A stretch of 64,000 nucleotides of DNA from Clavibacter californiensis (GTDB lineage: Bacteria; Actinomycetota; Actinomycetes; Actinomycetales; Microbacteriaceae): contig NZ_CP040792.1 of the NCBI RefSeq assembly GCF_021952865.1, forward strand, positions 62,001-126,000. The letters are read 5' to 3'. Position 1 is the stretch's first letter. Every line of letters begins with the position of its first letter. The position numbers and the translations under genes were made by a program. The notes beneath the pieces are model-generated. The model searched no databases and was not told where the DNA came from. It saw only the letters and a list, made by a program, of their open reading frames with translations. Positions 20,801 through 30,288 of this stretch are shown here, piece by piece.

Positions 20801-22342
20801 ATGACCACTGACACCTTCGGCGCGCTCGGCGTGCCCGCCCCCCTCGTCTCCGCCCTGACGGCGAACGGCATCACGACGCCGTTCCCCATCCAGGTGGACA
20901 CGCTCCCCGACACCCTGAACGGCCGCGACGTGCTCGGCCGCGGCAAGACGGGCTCCGGCAAGACGCTGGCGTTCGCCATCCCGATGATCGCGCGCCTCGG
21001 CGGCGGGCTCGCCGGCGGCCGTCGTCGTCCGGGCCGCCCGCTCGGCCTGATCCTCGCGCCGACCCGCGAGCTCGCCACGCAGATCACCGCGGCCATGGCG
21101 CCGCTCGCCGAGGCCTACAACCTGTCCACCACCACGATCTTCGGCGGCGTCTCGCAGCAGCGCCAGGTCGCGGCCCTCAAGGCCGGCGTCGACGTGGTCG
21201 TGGCCTGCCCCGGCCGCCTCGAGGACCTCATGAAGCAGGGCTTCGTGAACCTCGACGCCGTGGAGATCACCGTGCTCGACGAGGCCGACCACATGGCCGA
21301 CCTGGGCTTCCTGCCCGTCGTCACGCGGATCCTCGACAAGACCCCGAACACCGGCCAGCGCATGCTGTTCTCCGCCACGCTCGACAACGGCGTGGACAAG
21401 CTCGTCCGCCGCTACCTGCACGACCAGGTGCTGCACTCCGTCGACGAGGCGAACTCGCCCGTCGCCGCCATGACGCACCACGTCTTCGAGGCGACCGACG
21501 TCGAGGCCAAGCGCCTCCTCGTCCAGAAGCTCGCGGGCGGCACCGGCCGCCGCATCCTCTTCATGCGCACCAAGCACCACGCGAAGAAGCTCGCGAAGCA
21601 GCTCACCGACGCGGGCATCCCGTCGGTGGACCTGCACGGCAACCTGTCGCAGGTGGCCCGCGACCGCAACCTCGCGGCGTTCTCCGCGGGCGACGTCAAG
21701 GTCCTCGTGGCCACCGACGTCGCGGCGCGCGGCGTGCACGTCGACGACATCGAGCTCGTGATCCACGTCGACCCGCCGGCCGAGCACAAGGCGTACCTGC
21801 ACCGCTCGGGCCGCACGGCGCGCGCGGGCTCCGCGGGCGACGTCGTCACGATCATGCTGCCGGCGCAGCGCAAGGACGTGCAGCTCCTGATGCGCAAGGC
21901 CGACATCCACGTCACGCCGCAGCAGGTCACCGAGTCCTCCCCCGCGGTGGCCGAGCTGACGGGCGCCGTCGCGGCGTACGTCAAGCCCGCGCCGCGCGAG
22001 ACGAAGTCGGTCCGCGAGTCCACCCAGCGCCAGTCGCAGGGCGGCCGCGCGAACGGCGGCGGACGCTCGCAGGGCGCCAACGCGCAGCGGAAGCGCGCGG
22101 CCCGCGACGGCGCGCCCGTCGGCGGCGGTCGTCGTGACGGCGCCTCGTCCGGTCGCCGCGACGGCGCCTCGGGCGGACAGCGCGGAGGTGCGCCCCGCAA
22201 CTTCAGCACCTCGTCCGAGGGCTTCGGCGGCGGCTCGTCCGTCGGCACCGCCCGTCCCCGCCAGGAGCGCCCCGCGGCGTCCGGCGGCGCCTCGGCCGGC
22301 GGCCGCGAGCGCACCCACCGCCGCGTCTCCAGCGGACGCTAG
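20801..22342 (+). CDS. DEAD-box ATP-dependent RNA helicase
   Basis: 513-residue RNA helicase. The ordered motifs are the Q-motif (FPIQVDTLP), motif I KTGSGKT, APTRELATQ, motif II VLDEADHMADLG, motif III SAT, and C-terminal ATDVAARGVHVDDIELVIH with HRSGRTARAG. After about residue 390 comes a long basic, Gly/Arg/Ser-rich tail with RRDGAS repeats, likely to bind RNA non-specifically, as in DeaD/CsdA- and RhlE-like cold-shock helicases. The ATG at 20801 starts the conserved domain; the upstream frame is leader. The long structured leader suggests post-initiation control, perhaps by temperature or by the helicase itself. Confidence 0.95.
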   Translation: MTTDTFGALGVPAPLVSALTANGITTPFPIQVDTLPDTLNGRDVLGRGKTGSGKTLAFAIPMIARLGGGLAGGRRRPGRPLGLILAPTRELATQITAAMAPLAEAYNLSTTTIFGGVSQQRQVAALKAGVDVVVACPGRLEDLMKQGFVNLDAVEITVLDEADHMADLGFLPVVTRILDKTPNTGQRMLFSATLDNGVDKLVRRYLHDQVLHSVDEANSPVAAMTHHVFEATDVEAKRLLVQKLAGGTGRRILFMRTKHHAKKLAKQLTDAGIPSVDLHGNLSQVARDRNLAAFSAGDVKVLVATDVAARGVHVDDIELVIHVDPPAEHKAYLHRSGRTARAGSAGDVVTIMLPAQRKDVQLLMRKADIHVTPQQVTESSPAVAELTGAVAAYVKPAPRETKSVRESTQRQSQGGRANGGGRSQGANAQRKRAARDGAPVGGGRRDGASSGRRDGASGGQRGGAPRNFSTSSEGFGGGSSVGTARPRQERPAASGGASAGGRERTHRRVSSGR

Positions 22343-22377
22343 ACCGCGCGGCGCGCACCGCGCGCGGGCATGACATC

Positions 22378-22407
22378 GAGGGCCCCCGTCCAGGGACGGG
22401 GGCCCTC
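22378..22407 (+). terminator. terminator after RNA helicase
   Basis: A perfect 13-bp stem, GAGGGCCCCCGTC with GACGGGGGCCCTC, and a CAGG loop lie 36 bp after the helicase stop. The downstream tail is only weakly T-rich. Confidence 0.7.
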
Positions 22408-22521
22408 CGTCGTGCCCGGAGGGACGCACGACGACGCGTCCGTGCCCCGAGTCCCCACAGCTGAGGCAGCGCCTGTTGACGGTCGCGCGGACGCCCGGCG
22501 GCATCCGGTTACGGTGAGCCA

Positions 22522-23145
22522 ATGACTCGCGCCGCCCTCGCCACCCGTGGCCCGTACCGCAAGGGCGTGGAGCGCAGGGAGCTCCTCATCCGCACCGCCA
22601 TCGAGGTCTTCGCCGAGCAGGGGTACCGCAGCAGCTCGCTGCGCGAGATCGCGTCCCGGGCCGAGATCACGCCGGCCGGCCTGCTGCACCACTTCAGCGG
22701 CAAGGAGGAGCTGCTGCTCGCCGTGCTCGAGCGCCGCGAGGAGCGTCTCGCCGCGGCCATCGAGCTGCACCGCCCGCGCAGCGTCGCGGAGCACGCGGCC
22801 GTGGTCATCGCGGACGGGGAGCAGAGCGCCTGCCTCACGCGCGTCATCGCCGTCGTCTCGTCGGAGGCCTCGGCCGCCGGCCACCCGCTGCACGAGCTGT
22901 TCCGCGAGCGCCGCGCGCGCGAGCTCGAGCGCATCACGGCGGGCGTCGTCGTGGACCAGGCGCGCGGCCTCATCGACCCCCACCTCGACCCGGAGGCGGC
23001 GGCCGCCGTCGTGCTCTCCGCCATGGACGGCCTGCACGTGCAGCGCTGCTACGGCGTCGGCGCAGCCGCGAGCCAGGCCTTCGAGGACCTCCGCCGGCAC
23101 TACCTCGAGCCGCCGCAGTTCGCCGAGCGGGCCGCCGCCGTCTGA
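22522..23145 (+). CDS. TetR-family transcriptional regulator
   Basis: 207-residue TetR regulator. The N-terminal helix-turn-helix spans about residues 18-60: IRTAIEVFAEQGYRSSSLRE, then IASRAEITPAGLLHHFSGKEELL. The remaining helices form a ligand-binding and dimer domain of unknown specificity. TACGGT (22510-22515) is six bases before ATG with no Shine-Dalgarno, fitting a leaderless transcript. The regulator stands alone on its strand after the helicase terminator, so its target is not obvious; the convergent NUDIX gene is the nearest neighbour. Confidence 0.92.
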   Translation: MTRAALATRGPYRKGVERRELLIRTAIEVFAEQGYRSSSLREIASRAEITPAGLLHHFSGKEELLLAVLERREERLAAAIELHRPRSVAEHAAVVIADGEQSACLTRVIAVVSSEASAAGHPLHELFRERRARELERITAGVVVDQARGLIDPHLDPEAAAAVVLSAMDGLHVQRCYGVGAAASQAFEDLRRHYLEPPQFAERAAAV

Positions 23146-23222
23146 TCCCGTCGGGCGCCAGCAGGCCGCCCGACCCCGGCCCCCGGCGTCCGGCCCTCCG
23201 AGGTCCCGGGTCCGCGGTCCGC

Positions 23223-23777
23223 CTAGGGCAGCACGCCCACCGAGGCGAGGGCCGCGCGGAGCAGCGCGCCCCGGCCGCCCTCCATGTCGGCCGAGACCGC
23301 ATCGGACGCCGCCTCCTCGGGCGTCATCCACGTGATCTCGAGCGCGTCCTGGCGCGGATCGCACGTGCCGGTCACCGGCACCACGTACGCGAGCGACACG
23401 GCGTGCTGCCGGTCGTCCGTGTACGGGCTCGCGCCGGGGAACGGGAAGTACTCGGCGACCGAGAACGGCGTCGGGCTCGCGGGGAGCTGCGGGAACGCCA
23501 TCGGCCCGAGGTCCTTCTCGAGGTGGCGGAAGAGCGCGTCGCGCAGTGTCTCGCCGTACATCACGCGGCCGGAGACGAGCATGCGGGTCATCTGGCCGGT
23601 GACCGTGGCGCGCAGCAGCACGCCGATGTCCTTCACCTGGCCCATGCCGTCGACCCGCACGGGCACGGCCTCCACGTAGAGGAGGGGCAGCCGCTGCCGG
23701 ATCTGCGCGAGCTCCACGTCCGACAGCCAGCCGGAGTTCGGGTCGGGGATGTTCGGGTCCGGGGTGCGAACGGTCAT
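23223..23777 (-). CDS. NUDIX-like DUF4916 protein
   Basis: 184-residue protein resembling DUF4916, a NUDIX-fold family found in actinobacteria. It starts with a proline-rich PDPNIPDPNSGWLSDVELAQ segment. It then shows YVEAVPVRVD, a NUDIX-box-like stretch LVSGRVMYGETLRDALFRHLEKDLG, and HAVSLAYVVPV. The canonical GX5EX7REUXEEXGU box is degenerate, so hydrolase activity is uncertain. The ATG gives the family N-terminus; the same frame stays open antisense to the whole lhr gene, but that extension is a compositional shadow. CACAAT lies five bases before the ATG. Confidence 0.8.
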   Translation of the reverse strand: MTVRTPDPNIPDPNSGWLSDVELAQIRQRLPLLYVEAVPVRVDGMGQVKDIGVLLRATVTGQMTRMLVSGRVMYGETLRDALFRHLEKDLGPMAFPQLPASPTPFSVAEYFPFPGASPYTDDRQHAVSLAYVVPVTGTCDPRQDALEITWMTPEEAASDAVSADMEGGRGALLRAALASVGVLP

Positions 23778-23894
23778 GGTCCATTGTGACCCACGGCCGG
23801 AGCGCGGCGGCCACCCGGCGCGCGGACCGGCTGCCGGGGGCGGATGCGAGGATGGGCGGGCCCGACGACCCGCATCCCACCCGAACAGGACACC

Positions 23895-24536
23895 GTGACC
23901 GCTCTCCCGCTGGATCCCGACGCCGTCCTCTGGTCGGCCTCCTCCGCCGAGCTCGCGGACCGGCCGCTGCTCGTGCTGCTGCACGGCTACGGCTCGCACG
24001 AGGGCGACCTCTTCGGGCTGTCGCCGTACCTGCCGCTGGGGCCGGTCGTCGCGTCGCTGCGCGCGCCGATCCCGCTGCAGGGCGGGTTCGCGTGGTTCCC
24101 GATCGTGCCCGGATCCACCGGCAACCCGGATCCCGATGCCGCCGACGCCGCCGCGCAGGGCGTGCTCGACTGGCTCGACGCGCTGCCCGAGCCGCCGCGG
24201 TCGGTGGGTCTCCTCGGCTTCAGCCAGGGCGGCGCCACCGCGCTCCAGCTCCTGCGGCTCGCGCCCGGGCGGTTCTCGTACGCGGTGCAGCTCAGCGGCT
24301 TCTCGGTGCGGGGCGATCACGCGGGGGACGCGGCCAACGCCGCCGCGCCGACGCCGGTGTTCTGGGGCCGCGGCACTGCCGACCAGGTGATCCCGGACGA
24401 GGCGGTCGCGCGCACGGCCGCGTGGATCGGCGACCACAGCGCCCTCACCGAGCGCATCTACGAGGACCTCCCGCACTCCGTCTCCGCGGCCGAGCTGCGG
24501 GACGTGTCGGCGTTCATCCGGGAGCACGCGGGCTGA
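23895..24536 (+). CDS. phospholipase/carboxylesterase-family alpha/beta hydrolase
   Basis: 213-residue esterase of the phospholipase/carboxylesterase (YpfH-like) family. It has the oxyanion segment LLVLLHGYGSHEGDLFGL and the nucleophile elbow GFSQGG. The acid is in FWGRGTADQVIP and the catalytic His in LPHSVSAAEL, so the triad is complete. Substrate is unknown. The start is GTG with AGGAC a few bases upstream; an in-frame ATG at 23844 would add 17 residues without family similarity. It lies 81 bp upstream of lhr on the same strand. Confidence 0.88.
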   Translation: MTALPLDPDAVLWSASSAELADRPLLVLLHGYGSHEGDLFGLSPYLPLGPVVASLRAPIPLQGGFAWFPIVPGSTGNPDPDAADAAAQGVLDWLDALPEPPRSVGLLGFSQGGATALQLLRLAPGRFSYAVQLSGFSVRGDHAGDAANAAAPTPVFWGRGTADQVIPDEAVARTAAWIGDHSALTERIYEDLPHSVSAAELRDVSAFIREHAG

Positions 24537-24617
24537 GGCGCGGGGCGGCCCGCGCGGCCGTCGTCCGCCGAGCGCCCGGGCGGACGCGTTGTCGGTGGTC
24601 CGGAGGAGGATGGGCAG

Positions 24618-27600
24618 ATGGATCCCGTCCTCGCGCGCTTCTCCCCGGCCACCCGGGAGTGGTTCCAGGGCGCGTTCCCCGGCCCCACCGCGGCGCAGAC
24701 CGGCGCGTGGGACGCCGTGCAGAAGGGGTCGCACGCGCTCGTCGTGGCGCCGACCGGATCCGGCAAGACGCTCGCGGCGTTCCTGTGGTCCATCGACCGG
24801 CTGGCCTCGCGGCCCGCGCCGGAGGATCCGATGCGGCGCACGCGCGTCCTCTACATCTCGCCGCTCAAGGCGCTCGCGGTCGACGTGGAGCGCAACCTCC
24901 GCTCGCCGCTCGTGGGCATCGTGCAGACGGCGAAGCGGCTGGGAGCCGAGCCGCCCGAGGTCACGGTGGGCGTGCGCTCCGGCGACACCCCGGCCGGAGA
25001 CCGGCGCGCGCTCGCGAAGACGCCGCCGGACATCCTCATCACCACGCCCGAGTCGCTGTTCCTCATGCTCACCTCGGCCGCGCGCGAGACGCTCGCGGGG
25101 GTCGAGACGGTCATCGTCGACGAGGTGCACGCGGTCGCGGCCACCAAGCGCGGCAGCCACCTCGCGCTCTCGCTCGAGCGGCTCGACGCGCTGCTGGAGA
25201 CGCCGGCCCAGCGGATCGGGCTGTCGGCCACGGTGCGGCCGCCCGAGGAGGTGGCGCGGTTCCTCGGCGGACGCTCGCCCGTCTCGATCGTGTCGCCGAA
25301 GAACACGAAGGAGTTCGACCTCCGCGTCATCGTCCCGGTCGACGACATGACCGAGCTCGGCACCACGGCGCCGCTCGAGGGGTCGGCGGCGCAGGGGGAC
25401 GCGCCGCAGCAGGGATCCATCTGGCCGCACGTGGAGGAGGGCATCGTCGACCTCGTGCTCCAGCACACGTCGTCCATCGTCTTCACCAACAGCAGGCGGC
25501 TCGCGGAGCGGCTCACGGCCCGGCTCAATGAGATCTACACGACGCGCATCGAGGACGGGCGCATCGACGCGGCGGGGAACGCGGTCGTGGGCGGAACCGC
25601 GGCGGGTTCCGCGACGGCCGACGCCGTGCCCGTGCTGGCGGGCGCCGCGGCAGGATCCGGGTCGTCGCGATCCGCCGACGCCACCGCGTTCTCCGCCACG
25701 CGCCGCACCGCCGCCCGGCCGCCCGCCGAGGTCATGGCGCAGGCCGGGAGCACGGAGGGCGCGGATCCGGTGCTCGCCAAGGCGCACCACGGATCCGTCT
25801 CGAAGGAGCAGCGCGCCCTCATCGAGGACGACCTGAAGTCCGGCCGGCTCCGCTGCGTGGTCGCCACCTCGAGCCTCGAGCTCGGCATCGACATGGGCGA
25901 CGTGGATCTGGTGGTGCAGGTCGAGGCGCCGCCCTCGGTCGCGAGCGGCCTCCAGCGCGTCGGCCGCGCCGGGCACCAGGTGGGCGAGGTCTCGCGCGGC
26001 GTCATCTTCCCCAAGCACCGGGCCGACCTCATCCACTCGGCCGTCGCCGCGGAGCGCATGGCGAGCGGGCAGATCGAGTCGCTGCGCGTGCCGGCGAACC
26101 CGCTCGACGTGCTGGCGCAGCAGACGGTGGCGGCCGTCGCGCTCGAGCCGCTGGGCGTCGAGGAGTGGTTCGACATCGTGCGGCGGAGCGCGCCGTTCGC
26201 GACCCTGCCGCGCTCCGCGTACGAGGCCACGCTCGACCTCCTGAGCGGCCGCTACCCGTCCGACGAGTTCGCGGAGCTGCGACCGCGCATCGTGTGGGAC
26301 CGCGACGAGGGCACCATCGAGGGGCGGCCGGGCGCGCAGCGGCTCGCGGTCACCTCGGGCGGCACCATCCCGGATCGCGGCCTGTTCGGCGTATTCATGG
26401 TGGGCGAGAAGGCGTCGCGTGTGGGCGAGCTCGACGAGGAGATGGTCTACGAGTCGCGCGTCGGCGACGTGTTCGCGCTGGGGGCCACGAGCTGGCGGAT
26501 CCAGGAGATCACGCACGACCGCGTGCTCGTGACGCCCGCGTTCGGCGAGCCCGGCAAGCTGCCGTTCTGGAAGGGCGACGGGCTCGGCCGGCCGCTCGAG
26601 CTGGGGCGCGCCATCGGGGCGTTCGTGCGCGAGCTCTCCGGATCCGCGGCGGACGACGCCAGGACCCGCGCAGGCCGCGTGGGCCTCGACGACCGCGCCG
26701 TGAACAACCTGCTCGCGTTCCTCGACGACCAGAAGAAGGCCACCGGCCACGTGCCGAACGACCGCACGCTCGTGGTCGAGCGCTTCCGCGACGAGCTGGG
26801 CGACTGGCGCGTGGTGCTGCACTCCCCGTACGGGATGCAGGTGCACGCGCCGTGGGCGCTCGCGGTCGGCGCGCGGGTCACCGAGCTGTACGGCATCGAC
26901 GGCGCGACCATGGCGAACGACGACGGCATCGTGGTGCGCATCCCCGAGACCGACGGCGAGCCGCCGGGGGCGGACCTGTTCGTGTTCGAGCCGGACGAGC
27001 TCGACGCGATCGTCACGCGCGAGGTCGGCGGATCCGCCCTGTTCGCGTCGCGCTTCCGGGAGTGCGCCGCCCGCGCGCTCCTGCTGCCGCGCTACAACCC
27101 GGGCCGCCGCTCGCCGCTCTGGCAGCAGCGCCAGCGCGCGTCGCAGCTGCTCGACGTCGCGCGGAAGTTCCCCGCGTTCCCGATCGTGCTCGAGACCGTG
27201 CGCGAGGTGCTGCAGGACGTCTACGACCTGCCCGCGCTCACGTCGCTCGCGAAGGACATCGAGGCGCGACGCATCAAGATCGTCGAGACCACCACGGAGG
27301 ACGCGTCGCCGTTCGCACGCAGCCTCCTCTTCAGCTACGTCGGCGCGTTCATGTACGAGGGCGACAGCCCGCTCGCCGAGCGCCGGGCGGCCGCGCTCTC
27401 GCTCGACGCGGGCCTGCTGTCCGAGCTGCTGGGGCGGGCGGAGCTGCGCGAGCTGCTGGATCCGGCGGTCATCGCGCGGACCGAGCTCGAGCTGCAGCGC
27501 ACCGCACCCGACCGGCGCGCCAAGGGGCTGGAGGGCGTGGCCGACCTGCTGCGGATCCTCGGGCCGCTCGACGCCGAGGAGGTCGCCGCGCGGCTCGAGC

Positions 27601-29438
27601 CCGAGGAGACCGGATCCGCCGCCGAGCACCTCGACGCGCTCGTCGCCGGCAGGCGCGCTCTCCGGGTCTCGTTCGGCGGGAAGCCGCGGGTCGCCGCCAT
27701 CGAGGACGCCAGCCGTCTGCGCGACGCGCTCGGGGTTCCGCTGCCCATCGGCACGCCGATGGCGTTCGTCGAGCCCGTGGCGGATCCGCTCGGCGACCTC
27801 GTCGGCCGGTACGCCCGCACGCACGGCCCCTTCACCATCGCGGACGCGGCCACCGGCATCGGGCTCGGATCCGCCGTCATCGCCGACACGCTCGCCCGGC
27901 TGGGCGCGCAGCGGCGCGTGGTCGAGGGCGAGTTCCGACCGGGTGCGTCCGGCAGCGAGTGGTGCGACGTCGAGGTGCTGCGGCGCCTGCGCAGCCGCTC
28001 GCTCGCGGCGCTCCGCAGCGAGGTCGAGCCGGTCGAGCGGGCCGCGTACGCCAGGTTCCTCCCGGCGTGGCAGCACGTGGCCGGCGCGGATCGCGAGCGC
28101 GGGCTCCGGGGGGTGGACGGCGTGCTGCAGGTCATCGAGCAGCTCGCGGGTGCGCCCGTGCCCGCATCCGCGTGGGAGACGCTCGTGCTGCCCGCGCGGG
28201 TGCGCGACTACACGCCCGCCATGCTCGACGAGCTCACGTCCACGGGCGAGGTCATCTGGTCGGGCGCAGGCACGCTCGCGGGCGCCGACGGCTGGGTGAG
28301 CCTGCACCTCGCCGACCAGGTCGCGCTCACGCTGCCCGAGCCCGACGCGCACGATACCGACGAGCTGCAGCGCGAGATCCTCACCACGCTCGGCACGGGC
28401 GGCGGCTACTTCTTCCGGCAGCTGAGCGACGCCGTCGGGTCCACGGACGATAAGGCGCTCGTCACCGCGCTGTGGGACCTCGTGTGGGCGGGCCTCGTCA
28501 CGAACGACACCCTGTCGCCGCTCCGGGCGCTGCTCGCCGGCGGATCCACGGCGCACAAGACACCGCAACGGGCGCCGCGCGGGCGCATGTACCGGGGCGG
28601 ACGCATGCCGCGGCCCGACATGCCCACCCGCACCGGACCGCCGACCGCGGCCGGGCGCTGGTCCATCGTGCCGCTCGCGGAGACCGACGCCACCGTGCGC
28701 GCGGCGGGCACGGCCGAGCTGCTGCTCGAGCGGTACGGCGTCGTCACGCGTGGATCCGTGATGACCGAGCGGGTGCCCGGCGGGTTCGCGCTCACCTACA
28801 AGGTGCTCGCGGGCTTCGAGGACACGGGACGCGCCCGACGCGGGTACTTCATCGAGACGCTGGGAGCGGCGCAGTTCTCCACGGGCGGCACGGTCGACCG
28901 GCTGCGCGGGTTCACGCGGGATCCGGACGCGGGCGAGCAGCCGCTGGTCGCGCTGACGCTCGCGGCCACGGATCCGGCGAACGCGTACGGGGCCGCGCTG
29001 CCCTGGCCGCGGCTCGACGGGTCGTCGCCCGACGGGGACGGCGGTGCGGTCACGGGCGCCGGCACGGAGGCGGGCGTCGACGCAGGAGTCGGCGACGCGT
29101 CGTCCGCGATCGCGGAGTCCGGCAGCGTCGACGCGCGCGGCGAGCGGCCCACCGGCCACCGCGCCGGCCGCAAGGCGGGCGCGCTCGTGGTGTTGGTCGA
29201 CGGCGAGCTCGTGCTCTACGTGGAGCGCGGCGGGAAGACCGTGCTGCTCTTCGACGACGACGAGGCGGTGATCCGCGCGGCGGCCGAGTCGCTCGGCGGC
29301 ATCGTCCGGCGCGGCGGGGTCGCGAAGCTCGCGATCGAGAAGGTCAACGGCGCGTTCATCCTCGGCACGCCGCTCGGCACCGCGCTCCAGGAGCACGGCT
29401 TCTCGGCGACGCCTCGCGGGCTGCGGATGCGGTCGTGA
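24618..29438 (+). CDS. lhr: ATP-dependent DNA helicase Lhr (large helicase-related)
   Basis: 1606-residue superfamily 2 helicase. RecA-like domain 1 carries VVAPTGSGKT (Walker A, about residue 46) and IVDEVHAV (DEVH box, about 170). Domain 2 carries SSLELGIDMGDVDLVVQ and SGLQRVGRAGHQVG. A winged helix and the long Lhr C-terminal domains follow. Lhr unwinds RNA:DNA hybrids and 3'-tailed DNA and is linked to DNA damage responses in mycobacteria. Two low-complexity Ala/Ser/Gly-rich insertions are notable: about residues 315-385 between the RecA domains, and about 1472-1515 near the end. The ATG is six bases after a GGAT/GGGCAG region. The Nei glycosylase gene follows 27 bp downstream, the conserved actinobacterial pairing. 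Confidence 0.97.
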   Translation: MDPVLARFSPATREWFQGAFPGPTAAQTGAWDAVQKGSHALVVAPTGSGKTLAAFLWSIDRLASRPAPEDPMRRTRVLYISPLKALAVDVERNLRSPLVGIVQTAKRLGAEPPEVTVGVRSGDTPAGDRRALAKTPPDILITTPESLFLMLTSAARETLAGVETVIVDEVHAVAATKRGSHLALSLERLDALLETPAQRIGLSATVRPPEEVARFLGGRSPVSIVSPKNTKEFDLRVIVPVDDMTELGTTAPLEGSAAQGDAPQQGSIWPHVEEGIVDLVLQHTSSIVFTNSRRLAERLTARLNEIYTTRIEDGRIDAAGNAVVGGTAAGSATADAVPVLAGAAAGSGSSRSADATAFSATRRTAARPPAEVMAQAGSTEGADPVLAKAHHGSVSKEQRALIEDDLKSGRLRCVVATSSLELGIDMGDVDLVVQVEAPPSVASGLQRVGRAGHQVGEVSRGVIFPKHRADLIHSAVAAERMASGQIESLRVPANPLDVLAQQTVAAVALEPLGVEEWFDIVRRSAPFATLPRSAYEATLDLLSGRYPSDEFAELRPRIVWDRDEGTIEGRPGAQRLAVTSGGTIPDRGLFGVFMVGEKASRVGELDEEMVYESRVGDVFALGATSWRIQEITHDRVLVTPAFGEPGKLPFWKGDGLGRPLELGRAIGAFVRELSGSAADDARTRAGRVGLDDRAVNNLLAFLDDQKKATGHVPNDRTLVVERFRDELGDWRVVLHSPYGMQVHAPWALAVGARVTELYGIDGATMANDDGIVVRIPETDGEPPGADLFVFEPDELDAIVTREVGGSALFASRFRECAARALLLPRYNPGRRSPLWQQRQRASQLLDVARKFPAFPIVLETVREVLQDVYDLPALTSLAKDIEARRIKIVETTTEDASPFARSLLFSYVGAFMYEGDSPLAERRAAALSLDAGLLSELLGRAELRELLDPAVIARTELELQRTAPDRRAKGLEGVADLLRILGPLDAEEVAARLEPEETGSAAEHLDALVAGRRALRVSFGGKPRVAAIEDASRLRDALGVPLPIGTPMAFVEPVADPLGDLVGRYARTHGPFTIADAATGIGLGSAVIADTLARLGAQRRVVEGEFRPGASGSEWCDVEVLRRLRSRSLAALRSEVEPVERAAYARFLPAWQHVAGADRERGLRGVDGVLQVIEQLAGAPVPASAWETLVLPARVRDYTPAMLDELTSTGEVIWSGAGTLAGADGWVSLHLADQVALTLPEPDAHDTDELQREILTTLGTGGGYFFRQLSDAVGSTDDKALVTALWDLVWAGLVTNDTLSPLRALLAGGSTAHKTPQRAPRGRMYRGGRMPRPDMPTRTGPPTAAGRWSIVPLAETDATVRAAGTAELLLERYGVVTRGSVMTERVPGGFALTYKVLAGFEDTGRARRGYFIETLGAAQFSTGGTVDRLRGFTRDPDAGEQPLVALTLAATDPANAYGAALPWPRLDGSSPDGDGGAVTGAGTEAGVDAGVGDASSAIAESGSVDARGERPTGHRAGRKAGALVVLVDGELVLYVERGGKTVLLFDDDEAVIRAAAESLGGIVRRGGVAKLAIEKVNGAFILGTPLGTALQEHGFSATPRGLRMRS

Positions 29439-29465
29439 GCGGCCGCTCGATGACGGGATCGGCGC

Positions 29466-30269
29466 GTGCCTGAGGGCGACACCGTCTGGCGCACCGCGTC
29501 GCACCTGCACGAGGCCATCGGCGGCCAGGTGCTCACCCGCAGCGACTTCCGCGTGCCGAAGTTCGCGACGCTCGATCTCGCGGGCCAGGAGGTGGACGAG
29601 GTGGTGAGCGTCGGGAAGCACATCCTCCATCGCGTCGGCGACCTCACGATCCACAGCCATCTCAAGATGGAGGGCTCCTGGCACATCTACCAGCACGGCA
29701 CTCCGTGGCGGCGGCCGGCGTTCGAGGCGCGCGTCGTGCTCGAGACGGCGGAGCGCGTCACGGTGGGCTTCGCGCTGGGGGTGCTCGAGGTGATCCCGCG
29801 CGACCAGGAGCACACGGTCGTCGGGCACCTGGGACCCGACATCCTGGGGCCGGACTGGGGCGACGAGGCGGCCGAGGAGATCGTGCGCCGCATCAGCGCT
29901 CAGCCGGATCGGGCGATCGGGCTGGCGCTGCTGGATCAGCGGAACGCCGCCGGCATCGGCAACGTCTACCGGGCCGAGCTCTGCTTCCTCCGCGGGGTGC
30001 TGCCCACGCGGCCGGTCGCCGAGGTGCCGGACCTGCCCGCGATGATCGCGCTCGCGCGCCGCACCATGCGCGCCAACCGCGACCGCATCGAGCGCACCAC
30101 CACAGGCGACCTCCGCCGCGGCCGCACCGACTGGGTGTACGGGCGCAAGGGCAAGCCGTGCCTCCGCTGCGGCACGCGGATCCAGCAGGGGCAGCTCGGC
30201 GACCCCGTGCGTCCCGGCATGGGCGCGCAGGACCGGGTCACCTACTGGTGCCCGCGCTGCCAGACCTGA
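29466..30269 (+). CDS. nei: Fpg/Nei-family DNA glycosylase (endonuclease VIII-like)
   Basis: 267-residue base-excision repair enzyme. After removal of the initiator (GTG-encoded), the N-terminal PEGDTVWRTA supplies the catalytic proline and glutamate of Nei enzymes. The helix-two-turn-helix region is at NAAGIGNVYRAE. The C-terminal zinc finger is CLRCGTR plus YWCPRCQT. The PEGDT start favours Nei/Nei2 (oxidised pyrimidines) over Fpg. It lies 27 bp after lhr and probably forms a repair operon with it, as lhr and nei do in mycobacteria. Confidence 0.94.
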   Translation: MPEGDTVWRTASHLHEAIGGQVLTRSDFRVPKFATLDLAGQEVDEVVSVGKHILHRVGDLTIHSHLKMEGSWHIYQHGTPWRRPAFEARVVLETAERVTVGFALGVLEVIPRDQEHTVVGHLGPDILGPDWGDEAAEEIVRRISAQPDRAIGLALLDQRNAAGIGNVYRAELCFLRGVLPTRPVAEVPDLPAMIALARRTMRANRDRIERTTTGDLRRGRTDWVYGRKGKPCLRCGTRIQQGQLGDPVRPGMGAQDRVTYWCPRCQT

Positions 30270-30288
30270 GGCGCGGCCCGCGGATGGA

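Noticed and set aside
20581-20811. 77-codon frame with several Cys in the helicase leader
   Set aside because: It starts only four bases after the -10 and lacks codon bias; the leader is better explained as structured RNA.
23223-29828. A 2201-codon open frame on the minus strand antisense to lhr
   Set aside because: Its product is an Arg/Ala/Asp/His-rich shadow of the codon bias of lhr; only the last 184 codons (DUF4916) are a real gene.
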